Source of the DNA: an uncultured bacterium
Lineage (GTDB): Bacteria; Cyanobacteriota; Vampirovibrionia; Gastranaerophilales; Gastranaerophilaceae
Assembly: GCA_949286405.1 (NCBI GenBank)
Contig: CASECH010000013.1
Span: 1-12,548, forward strand
DNA: 12,548 bases
Direction of reading: 5' to 3'
The notes beneath the pieces are model-generated. The model saw only the letters and a program-made list of their open reading frames with translations. It had not been told where the DNA came from and did not search any database. Below, in pieces: positions 1-6,247 of the stretch (positions within the stretch are counted from its first letter, which is position 1; each line of letters starts with the position of its first letter). The translations under genes and the position numbers were made by a program.

Positions 1-239
1 AAATACAAAGAACTACCTAAAAGTCCCAGTTCTGTATTGGAATATCCGTATTCTGCACTTAACCCCGGTAAAGCTACCGCAATATTCTTCTTACATAAAT
101 AAAATACTGTGTAACCTATAAAACAAGCATAAAAAATTCTCAATCTCCAATGAGAATACATGCTCTTAACCTGTTGAGGATCTTGAATTGTCTCTTTTAC
201 AGGCGGTTCTTTAAAAAACTGAGCTAATTTTTCTAACAT
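1..239 (-). CDS. MFS transporter, organophosphate:phosphate antiporter-like (N-terminal part, cut by window edge)
   Basis: Reading the minus strand from the ATG at 239-237 gives 79 codons that stay open to the window edge. The N-terminus has a short amphipathic lead with FKEPP, then WRLRIFYACFIGYTVFYL at residues 31-48, KKN at 50-52 and a Pro-containing stretch (ALPGL). The next part reads YGYSNTELGLLGSSLYF. This is the pattern at the start of OPA-family transporters (GlpT, UhpT, UhpC), which exchange glycerol-3-phosphate or hexose phosphates for phosphate across the inner membrane. The first membrane helix is seen; the rest lies outside the window. A Lys (K50) stands where GlpT has the phosphate-binding Arg of VRKN. 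The start is 7 nt after the exonuclease stop, and an AGGAAAG-like site overlaps that stop, so the two genes are probably co-transcribed and coupled. Substrate cannot be assigned; a UhpC-like sensor is also possible. Confidence 0.72.
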   Translation of the reverse strand, partial: MLEKLAQFFKEPPVKETIQDPQQVKSMYSHWRLRIFYACFIGYTVFYLCKKNIAVALPGLSAEYGYSNTELGLLGSSLY

Positions 240-246
240 AATTTTT

Positions 247-1164
247 CTACTTTCCTGCCTTTATTACTTGAATATTTCGTGTCTCTGTAATTTCTTGACG
301 TGCATCTTTGATAAGTTCACGCTTTTCCTCATCTAGTCTGCTGCCGCCAACAAGTCTGTCTACAAATCCGGTATTTAATTTTACAGCTTTTTCTAAAGCT
401 CCTACCTCTTCTAATACGTCTTTAATCTGATGTAAATCATATCCAAAAGATTGCTTTGAATTATACACAAGGGTCTCACCTGTTTGAGAAACTATTGGTT
501 CACCACCTTGCTCAAAATATAACTTAAACACCGATTTCAAATCCTGTAATTCTGATTGCAAAGTCGCAACTGTATTTTGAATTCTTAAAAATCTTTCAAA
601 TAAATACTCAACATTATCAAGCTGTTTTACTTCCCAATCATACTTTTGAAGGTACAATTTCTTTAATTTAGGATAACTTAATGCCAATCCCATAGTATCA
701 GCCATTGCTCTGTGATGATTTGTCAATTCTACATTAAAACGCTGGGTCAAAGCATCAAGACCATGAGAAGGTAAGTCTGGATATATTTCCTTAAACATTT
801 GTTGAGAATCAATTCTCGGGTTATTCAATTCTCGACCACAAGTTCTTAATGCTGCTTCATTCAAAAATGAATAATCAAAAATACAATTGTGAGCAACAAT
901 AGGATAATCTCCAATAAACTCAAGAATTTTAGGCATAGCTTCTGCTTCCGTCGGTGCATCTGCAACCATTTCAGGAGTAATACCATGAATTGCCATACTT
1001 GCTTTTCTTATATGCTGTTCAGGATTTATGAGTGTTTGAAATTCATCTTTTATTTTACCGTTTTCAAGCCTCACGGCAGCAAATTCTACCATCTTTTCTT
1101 TAGTAAAATCCAATCCAGTGGTTTCTGTATCCAAAACAATTTCTATTACTTTTTTCCTAGCCAT
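247..1164 (-). CDS. DEDDh-family 3'-5' exonuclease (DNA polymerase III epsilon/PolC-type) with C-terminal extension
   Basis: The N-terminal ~165 residues are a DnaQ-like exonuclease fold: Exo I DTETTG with D12 and E14, Exo II AHNCIFDYSFL with D97, and Exo III HHRAMADT with H151 and D156. All four acidic metal ligands and the catalytic His are present, so it should remove nucleotides from 3' ends using two metal ions, in proofreading or repair. IHGIT at 59-63 is another family signature. At 305 residues it is longer than a bare exonuclease domain. Residues ~175-305 form a mostly helical tail, including a coiled-coil-like stretch at ~190-215, that I do not recognise. No BRCT, GIY-YIG or polymerase domain is visible, so it could be a free-standing repair exonuclease rather than the replicative subunit. 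The ATG is preceded by AGGATAAG at suitable spacing. It leads a minus-strand pair with the transporter and is divergent from thioredoxin. Confidence 0.9.
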   Translation of the reverse strand: MARKKVIEIVLDTETTGLDFTKEKMVEFAAVRLENGKIKDEFQTLINPEQHIRKASMAIHGITPEMVADAPTEAEAMPKILEFIGDYPIVAHNCIFDYSFLNEAALRTCGRELNNPRIDSQQMFKEIYPDLPSHGLDALTQRFNVELTNHHRAMADTMGLALSYPKLKKLYLQKYDWEVKQLDNVEYLFERFLRIQNTVATLQSELQDLKSVFKLYFEQGGEPIVSQTGETLVYNSKQSFGYDLHQIKDVLEEVGALEKAVKLNTGFVDRLVGGSRLDEEKRELIKDARQEITETRNIQVIKAGK

Positions 1165-1191
1165 TATCTTATCCTATAGAGTACTAATAAG

Positions 1192-1197
1192 ATAATA
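1192..1197 (-). promoter_or_regulatory. Candidate -10 element for the exonuclease/transporter pair
   Basis: On the minus strand these bases read TATTAT, 28 nt upstream of the exonuclease ATG, predicting a 5' leader of about 20 nt. The matching -35 position falls in the dyad at 1196-1220 and is a poor match to TTGACA. Call rests on sequence resemblance only. Confidence 0.35.
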
Positions 1198-1220
1198 GCA
1201 CAAAAAATTTTTCTGTGCTA
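1196..1220. promoter_or_regulatory. Inverted repeat in the exonuclease/thioredoxin divergent spacer (candidate operator)
   Basis: The arms TAGCACA (1196-1202) and TGTGCTA (1214-1220) are perfect inverted repeats centred on 1208. The A-tract/T-tract between them is also nearly symmetric, with one mismatched pair (1203/1213). The dyad lies between two outward-facing candidate -10 elements, TATTAT on the minus strand (1192-1197) and TAAAAT on the plus strand (1219-1224). It therefore occupies the spacer and -35 zone of both. It could be an operator for a dimeric regulator. It resembles no consensus I know with confidence, and AT-rich DNA yields such dyads by chance. Confidence 0.4.
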
Positions 1221-1224
1221 AAAT
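1219..1224 (+). promoter_or_regulatory. Candidate -10 element for thioredoxin
   Basis: TAAAAT lies 30 nt before the thioredoxin ATG and predicts a leader of about 24 nt containing the AAGGAGA ribosome site at 1244-1250. The hexamer 17 nt upstream is TAGCAC, a weak -35, and it is one arm of the dyad. Confidence 0.35.
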
Positions 1225-1254
1225 AAAAGCGTCAAATAAAATTAAGGAGATGTT

Positions 1255-1578
1255 ATGTCTAACGCAATTGATATCAACGATGCAAATTTTGAAACAGAAG
1301 TATTAAATTCTGAACAACCCGTTGTTGTAGATTTTTGGGCACCTTGGTGTGGTCCTTGCAGAAAACTTGGTCCAATTTTGGATGAAGTTGCGTCTGAATT
1401 TGAAGGGAAAGTAAAATTTGTAAAAGTTAATACTGACGAAAATCTTAAAACAGCTCAAAATTATGCCATCAGTGGTCTACCGAGTTTGCTTGTGTTCAAA
1501 AACGGAAAAGCTTTAGAAAGATTAGTAGGACTTATGCCAAAATCTACTATAGTTTCGAATATTGAAAAACATTTATAA
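1255..1578 (+). CDS. trxA: Thioredoxin
   Basis: A 107-residue single-domain thioredoxin of normal family length. It has the active site WCGPC at residues 31-35 (redox cysteines C32 and C35), the buried Asp D26 in VVVDFWAPW, and the cis-proline P76 in SGLPS. It reduces protein disulfides in the cytoplasm, normally with electrons from thioredoxin reductase; no reductase gene lies in this window. There is no signal peptide or membrane anchor, so it is the cytoplasmic type rather than a TlpA/ResA-like protein. The start is well supported by AAGGAGA at 1244-1250, 4 nt before the ATG. It is followed by its own strong terminator, so it is probably monocistronic, and it is divergent from the exonuclease gene. 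The usual Ile-Pro-Thr around the cis-proline is Leu-Pro-Ser here, a mild variation. Confidence 0.97.
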   Translation: MSNAIDINDANFETEVLNSEQPVVVDFWAPWCGPCRKLGPILDEVASEFEGKVKFVKVNTDENLKTAQNYAISGLPSLLVFKNGKALERLVGLMPKSTIVSNIEKHL

Positions 1579-1602
1579 TTGTTATCATCATTAAGAATTA
1601 TT

Positions 1603-1645
1603 AAGCCGTATAGTAAGTTGAAATCAACATACCATGCGGCTTTTT
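1603..1645 (+). terminator. Rho-independent terminator after thioredoxin
   Basis: A long hairpin starts with AAGCCG (1603-1608) and closes with CGGCTT (1637-1642). The stem runs about 19 pairs with two mismatches and one G-T wobble, topped by a short A-rich loop in GTTGAAATCAAC, and is followed by a T-run (1641-1645). It lies 25 nt after the thioredoxin stop. Confidence 0.88.
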
Positions 1646-1748
1646 AAATACATAACCAGAAAAAAATTTTTTTTACTAAAGTTTTCTTCAATCAATTCCG
1701 ATAAATAAAACAGGGACATGTATGTCTTATAAAGTCACAAGGAATTTG

Positions 1749-1790
1749 ATGTTTTATGGAAATGAAAACTATTTCAGAACTAAGAAATGA
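1749..1790 (+). other. Possible 13-residue overlapping upstream ORF at the start of the large coiled-coil gene
   Basis: The Shine-Dalgarno-like AAGGAA at 1739-1744 is only 4 nt from this ATG but 11 nt from the ATG of the large gene at 1756. The ORF encodes MFYGNENYFRTKK and ends at TGA 1788-1790, inside the large gene in another frame. It may be a decoy start, a translation-control element or chance. Nothing else supports its expression. Confidence 0.2.
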
Positions 1791-4569
1791 ATACTCCATA
1801 ACTTCAGGATACAAAAACCCTAATGATATTAGCGGCGTAAGTAATGATGTCTTGAACAGGTGGTGCAGTATGCTTAAACGCAATATTGCAAAACTTGAAG
1901 GTGCTGCAAAAGAATCGGGTTATATCCTTGACCCACAATGGGCACAATATTCCTATGAAGAAATCCTGCAAATGGAAGAAAACGGCGTTGTAATACCTAA
2001 AGAAGTTCTTGAAATAGCACATGCTATGCAAGAAGCTGATGTCGTAACTTATCAAATTGAATTAAGTAATGCAGAGCAAGAACAAGCAGTAGAAGATGAC
2101 AATGAAACACAAAAGACAGATGATACTGCAACAAAAAAAGCTTCATTTTTTGAACTTGTTGCAAAAACAAGTGCAAAAATTGAACTTAGCGAAGAAAAAC
2201 AAGATCAAATTAACGATGAAATTGAGAAATTAACACCAATAGCAAATGATGCAAGTGATAAAAAAAATAAAATAATTGAGCAACAAAAAAATGCTCTTGA
2301 AAAACTTAAAAAAATTGCAGAAGAATGGGATACTTTAAAACAAAAAGTTGATAAGGGCGAAACTCTCACAAAATCAGAACAAAAACGCTATGAACAATTA
2401 AGTGAATTGTTTGAATCCCAAAGTAAAGAAAACCAACAATACTCAGACCAAACAACAAATGAAATCAAAGAAATAACTAAATCATTAGAAGCCATTGATT
2501 CTCTTGCTCAAAAGGGATATCAAATCGGTTCAGAAACAACCGACTTAGGAAACCAACTTAAAGATTTCACTAGTCCAAGCAATTACAAAACCGTACACAC
2601 AAATATTGCAACAAATATTGGAACAATAGGTGCAATACTTGCAATGTCCCAAGGGAAAAGAATTGCACAAGAAGCTGTATCTGTAGGTACAGATACTCAA
2701 ATATTCTCAAACGATACACAAATAACCGTAAATGAAATAGCAACTATACTAGACCTTAAAAAACCATTATCAGGTAATACTACAGAACCTTCTGAAAACA
2801 ATAACTCTGATAATCAAAATAAACTTGACAACGCAAAACCTGAAAACTCTTCACAAGAAAATGATCGTGTTGAAGAAGAAACAACTATAAACGACGAAAA
2901 CGAAACTACTACTGAAAAAATAATAGATACATCAAATAAAAATATCAATTTAATACCTACTTCAACATCATCAACAACGAACCAAACACAAACTGTAACA
3001 CAAACTCCACAAATACCTACCGCAATAACAGCTAATAAGCCTAAAACCTCAAATCCAAATAGTAATACAAAGTCAAAAAAAACTAATGATGATGAACTTG
3101 ATGCATCTAATGGTGAAGAAGCAGCTAAAGAATTAAAAGGAGAAACTCCAGGTGCAAAAAATGCTGGAAAAGAAACAAAAAAACAATCCAACGAAATGGA
3201 TCAATGCGACAAAAAAACACAAAAAACCGATAAAAAATTAAAAAAAGATGAAAAAGCATTACAAAAACAACTTAAAAAAGATGAAAAATTACTAAAAGAC
3301 AACGAAAAAAAAGTTGAAGAAACCACAAGAAAAATCGAAGAAGAACAACTAGAAGCAGAAATAATTCAACAACAAATTTCTGCATTAGAAGAAGTTGTTA
3401 ATTCTGGAGGACAAAACGGAACAACAAATAATAATGTTAATCCTACAACAGCATTTGGTATTGGAACGCCACAGACAAATACATCAAATACCAATAATAA
3501 TGGTTCTTCTAATAACATAGAAAACAGCCTTATACAAATAGAAACATTAAAAGGTAGCCTTGAATACAAAGCTGCCTCAGTAGAATTGAACGGACAAAAG
3601 TTATATACACTACAAAAAGTTTCAAATAAAACTATTGTTCGCATGAAAAAGACAAATACACAATATAACAAAACAGTAAAAGCAACTCAAAAACAACTTA
3701 TTAAAGACCAACAAGAAGGCTCAAAAGTATTACAATTTGCAAATAGAGTTGAAGGAATTTGTTCTCCAATAGCTACAACAGGTACGATTGTAAAAACAAC
3801 AGGTCAAATTTTAAGTAAAATAGTTGCTCCACCTTGGATTCCTATTATTGGAGCAGTAATGGAGCCAGTGGGAGCTTTAGCAGAAGCAATTGGTAACTAT
3901 GGAGTAGCAGCAGCAAATGTCACAAAAACTGTATGTTATGCACTTGATGGCAATTTAGTTGGAGCATTAACAAGTGCAGCAACTGCAATAATGTCAGGAG
4001 CTTCTGCGGTAGGTGCAACAAAAGAAGCAACTGCAGGTTTCCAAAACTTAAGTAAAAATATCGCAGGAGCACAAGCAAGAGCCGCAGCTGTACAAGGTGC
4101 AAAAGAAGCTGCTAAACAAGGAGCATCTGCATCTGCAGTAGAAGCAATGAAAGGTGGAGCTTCTAAAGAATTTGCAGATGTATCTACAGACCAATTAATG
4201 ACACAAGCTAAACAAGGTGCTGAACTTGGCGTAAGTGAAGCTACAAAACAACAAGGATTACAAGCTTCAAAAGAACTTATGCAAAGGTCTACATATGAAG
4301 CAACTACAAGCGGTATAAAAGAACTTGGCTCTTCATCTTTCAAAGAATTAGCTTCTAGTGCAAGTTCAGGATTGAATGCTTTAGGTAACGTTTTTGCTAA
4401 TAAAAATAATGAAGAAACCAAAGCAAAAGCTTCAACAGGTCAAGTATTATACAAACCAAATACCCAAAAAATTAACCAAATCAAAAAAAGTGTTCAAATC
4501 CAAAAAGTAGGATTCGGAAACTATTATTCACAAAGCAACTCAGGAGGAGGGCTTAATAAAAGAAGATAA
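1756..4569 (+). CDS. Large hypothetical coiled-coil/low-complexity protein with hydrophobic C-terminal third
   Basis: I do not recognise this 937-residue protein. Order of parts: a compact N-terminal region (~1-110) with two Trp (NRWCSML, DPQWAQY); charged coiled-coil helices (~135-275); a short hydrophobic patch (~286-300); a long Thr/Asn/Ser/Glu-rich linker (~339-476); a very Lys/Glu-rich coiled coil (~481-548); an Asn/Gly/Thr linker (~549-592); a helical stretch; a Gly/Ala/Ile-rich hydrophobic segment (~667-760, with APPWIPIIGAVMEP); and an Ala/Gln/Lys/Ser-rich helical tail ending in a basic NKRR. There is no N-terminal signal peptide. Coiled coils, then hydrophobic helices, then amphipathic helices is an order also seen in secreted translocators and pore-formers, but I see no family motif, so that is only an analogy. 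TGA in frame at 1747 limits the start to 1756, or 1762 as a second Met. The gene stands alone between terminators. Confidence 0.8.
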   Translation: MEMKTISELRNEYSITSGYKNPNDISGVSNDVLNRWCSMLKRNIAKLEGAAKESGYILDPQWAQYSYEEILQMEENGVVIPKEVLEIAHAMQEADVVTYQIELSNAEQEQAVEDDNETQKTDDTATKKASFFELVAKTSAKIELSEEKQDQINDEIEKLTPIANDASDKKNKIIEQQKNALEKLKKIAEEWDTLKQKVDKGETLTKSEQKRYEQLSELFESQSKENQQYSDQTTNEIKEITKSLEAIDSLAQKGYQIGSETTDLGNQLKDFTSPSNYKTVHTNIATNIGTIGAILAMSQGKRIAQEAVSVGTDTQIFSNDTQITVNEIATILDLKKPLSGNTTEPSENNNSDNQNKLDNAKPENSSQENDRVEEETTINDENETTTEKIIDTSNKNINLIPTSTSSTTNQTQTVTQTPQIPTAITANKPKTSNPNSNTKSKKTNDDELDASNGEEAAKELKGETPGAKNAGKETKKQSNEMDQCDKKTQKTDKKLKKDEKALQKQLKKDEKLLKDNEKKVEETTRKIEEEQLEAEIIQQQISALEEVVNSGGQNGTTNNNVNPTTAFGIGTPQTNTSNTNNNGSSNNIENSLIQIETLKGSLEYKAASVELNGQKLYTLQKVSNKTIVRMKKTNTQYNKTVKATQKQLIKDQQEGSKVLQFANRVEGICSPIATTGTIVKTTGQILSKIVAPPWIPIIGAVMEPVGALAEAIGNYGVAAANVTKTVCYALDGNLVGALTSAATAIMSGASAVGATKEATAGFQNLSKNIAGAQARAAAVQGAKEAAKQGASASAVEAMKGGASKEFADVSTDQLMTQAKQGAELGVSEATKQQGLQASKELMQRSTYEATTSGIKELGSSSFKELASSASSGLNALGNVFANKNNEETKAKASTGQVLYKPNTQKINQIKKSVQIQKVGFGNYYSQSNSGGGLNKRR

Positions 4570-4600
4570 AAAAAGATGGGATTAAAATCCCATCTTTTTT
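4569..4600. terminator. Bidirectional terminator between convergent genes
   Basis: A perfect inverted repeat: AAAAAAGATGGGAT (4569-4582) pairs with ATCCCATCTTTTTT (4587-4600) around a 4-nt loop. It has a T-run downstream on both strands, so it can end the large coiled-coil gene on plus and the amylase on minus. The amylase stop codon (4601-4599) overlaps its edge, and the other gene's stop (4567-4569) abuts it. Confidence 0.92.
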
Positions 4601-6146
4601 ATTTGATTTCCATATCATTAACAATCAAAACTTGAATTTCACCAGGTAATATCTTTTCTGTTATTTTACCTTTTCCAATCACCGGAATACTCCTAATTTT
4701 TACAGGTATTACCATATTGCTTTCTTTTAACTTAGGAACTTTAACTTCTATATTTGCATAATCCCTAAAATCTAAATTTCCAATAACTACAATACTTTTA
4801 CCATCATAAGACATTGCATAAGCAAATACACTTTGAGAATTAACCTTTAATGGCACAAATTTCCCTCGTGTAATATTAGGTAAAAAACGTTTTTTGAAGC
4901 CGTTAGCCATTATAAAATTATCCAACAAGTTTCTATTTTTCCCCTGTAAAGATCTTGAGAAATTAAAGATATCAATTTTACCTCTGTGAACAAAATAGTA
5001 ATCATCATCAGTGAATGTTTTCAACGCTTTTTTATTTGCCCAATTATAAATATAATTGTCCCCTGTATCAAAACCGTCAACAAAATATGAATTTACAGGC
5101 AGCGTTGCATTCAACCAAATAATCATTTCACTAAAAAGCTGCCCGTTAACTAAAATTGGACTCAATTCATCGTGAGTGGTAAAACTACCAATAACAGATT
5201 TCGGTGTTCCATATTTTGCTTGCATTCCTTGAATAGCATAGATTTTATTATATAACTCTTTAGAAGTTTTCCAATTTTTCAACTCAAAAAAACTACCATA
5301 GTAACCATCGAAACCAGCTTCTAAAAGTTTATTATATGGAGTAAAAACAGCACCTTGTGCAACAGGTTCAGTCCATGATTCTGAAGCCTCAGCAAGCCAT
5401 AAAAATTGAGGATCTTTTTTTCTTGAATAAGAAATTAATTCCTTCCAAAAACTAGCAGGTTTTAGTGTCGCTACATCAGCCCTTATACCGTCTGCACCAA
5501 GACCTATAACCATATCCACAAATTCTTTGTACACATTATACACATCTTTGTTAATACTGGTTTCAGTCCCTGCATCAAATAATCTGACATCAGTCCAATC
5601 AGCAGGAACAACAGGTTGTCCTGACTTATCTTTTAAGAATAGTTCCGGTCTTTGTAAATACCAATCATATGCACCACAAGAAGGTAAATCTATCATTACT
5701 CTTATCCCTCTTTTATGAGCTTCATTGATAAATTTACGAGCTTGATCATCAATAGACATTGCACTTTTTTCACTCTTTAGTTGAGGATTTAAAGAATTTA
5801 GACTTGATGCAGCATACAATGAGCCTGCAGTCCCCAAAGCTTTTGTCTTACCAACAGGAGTAATAGGCATTACATGAATAAGATTTATCCCTTTTGTTCT
5901 CAATTCATCCAGTTTTGAGATGGCATTCAAAAACGTACCGCTTTCTTCTCCTTCATCAAAATCAATGATACCATTTTTATTTGTATCTTGTGCATTAAAT
6001 GTTCTTAAATTAATTTCATATATAATTGCAGCATTATTCTCAAACAATTTTTTAGAATCGTTTAGCCACACATCTTGCGAATATGAAGCCTGAGTAAAAA
6101 ATAATGAACAACAAGCTATTATAAAAAGTCTTTTAAAATTTTTCAT
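4599..6146 (-). CDS. Exported GH13 alpha-amylase-family enzyme with EF-hand-like insertion
   Basis: A 515-residue glycoside hydrolase family 13 protein that probably cleaves or transfers alpha-glucan linkages outside the cytoplasm. A signal peptide is clear: MKNFKRLF, then IIACCSLFF, with probable cleavage near residue 23 (ASYS-QD). IIAC at 9-12 looks like a lipobox but sits early. The barrel begins at IIYEINLRTF (41-50). A calcium-loop-like DTNKNGIIDFDE (54-65) follows, then GTF (70-72). Catalytic residues: nucleophile D224 in GIRADVA, acid/base E253 in LWLAEASESW, and stabiliser D326 in FTTHDE. Region I reads MIDLPSCGAYD (151-161), so the usual His of DxVxNH is absent. A beta-rich C-terminal domain occupies ~405-515. 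I chose M1 at 6146 rather than the ATG at 6170. The former has a strong ribosome site and directly begins the signal peptide, and the latter would lie nearly at the predicted transcript start. Exact substrate is unknown. Confidence 0.88.
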   Translation of the reverse strand: MKNFKRLFIIACCSLFFTQASYSQDVWLNDSKKLFENNAAIIYEINLRTFNAQDTNKNGIIDFDEGEESGTFLNAISKLDELRTKGINLIHVMPITPVGKTKALGTAGSLYAASSLNSLNPQLKSEKSAMSIDDQARKFINEAHKRGIRVMIDLPSCGAYDWYLQRPELFLKDKSGQPVVPADWTDVRLFDAGTETSINKDVYNVYKEFVDMVIGLGADGIRADVATLKPASFWKELISYSRKKDPQFLWLAEASESWTEPVAQGAVFTPYNKLLEAGFDGYYGSFFELKNWKTSKELYNKIYAIQGMQAKYGTPKSVIGSFTTHDELSPILVNGQLFSEMIIWLNATLPVNSYFVDGFDTGDNYIYNWANKKALKTFTDDDYYFVHRGKIDIFNFSRSLQGKNRNLLDNFIMANGFKKRFLPNITRGKFVPLKVNSQSVFAYAMSYDGKSIVVIGNLDFRDYANIEVKVPKLKESNMVIPVKIRSIPVIGKGKITEKILPGEIQVLIVNDMEIK

Positions 6147-6150
6147 AACA

Positions 6151-6160
6151 CTCTCCCCTT
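6151..6160 (-). promoter_or_regulatory. Ribosome binding site that fixes the amylase start
   Basis: The minus strand reads AAGGGGAGAG, with GGAG ending 6 nt before the ATG at 6146-6144. The in-frame ATG at 6170-6168 has no comparable site, so translation very likely starts at 6146. Confidence 0.8.
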
Positions 6161-6181
6161 CTTTGAACATGCTAGCAGATT

Positions 6182-6187
6182 TTTATA
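6182..6187 (-). promoter_or_regulatory. Candidate -10 element for the amylase gene
   Basis: The minus strand reads TATAAA within AGTATAAAA, predicting transcription from about 6175 and a leader near 28 nt that contains the ribosome site at 6160-6151. No good -35 hexamer is seen at 16-18 nt. Confidence 0.4.
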
Positions 6188-6233
6188 CTTTTTGCAAATA
6201 TTCAATAAATATGGAAAAAAATCATTTTTTATA

Positions 6234-6239
6234 TATAAT
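6234..6239 (+). promoter_or_regulatory. Perfect -10 box immediately before the ROK kinase start
   Basis: TATAAT ends 8 nt before the ATG at 6248, so transcription would begin at about 6246-6248, essentially on the start codon. A weak -35-like TGGAAA lies at 6212-6217 (16-nt spacer, 4 of 6 matches), followed by A- and T-runs. This is the probable promoter of the five-gene operon. Confidence 0.55.
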
Positions 6240-6247
6240 TGTAATAT

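Noticed and set aside
1180..1196. AGTACT near the exonuclease start considered as a cyanobacterial-type LexA box.
   Set aside because: Only one half-site is present; the second half at the expected spacing is missing.
1660..1710. Promoter for the large coiled-coil gene near the A-tract/T-tract at about 1660-1674.
   Set aside because: No pair of -10 and -35 hexamers at 16-18 nt spacing is convincing, although the A/T tract could act as an UP element or bend.
1711..1722. Short inverted repeat GACAT-GT-ATGTC ahead of the large coiled-coil gene.
   Set aside because: Five-base arms in AT-rich DNA are too short to claim an operator without conservation data.
2814..4421. Several open frames on the minus strand inside the large coiled-coil gene, up to 161 codons.
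   Set aside because: They mirror the low-complexity A-rich coding strand, have implausible Leu/Ser/Phe-rich products, no ribosome sites and no motifs.
3748..4440. The hydrophobic and helical C-terminal third of the 937-residue protein as a true type III translocator (IpaB/YopB-like).
   Set aside because: Only composition and segment order agree; no family motif, chaperone gene or secretion apparatus gene is in the window.
6147..6170. Upstream in-frame ATG at 6170 as the amylase start, adding eight residues.
   Set aside because: It has no ribosome site, lies almost at the predicted transcript start, and would put charged residues ahead of a clean signal peptide.
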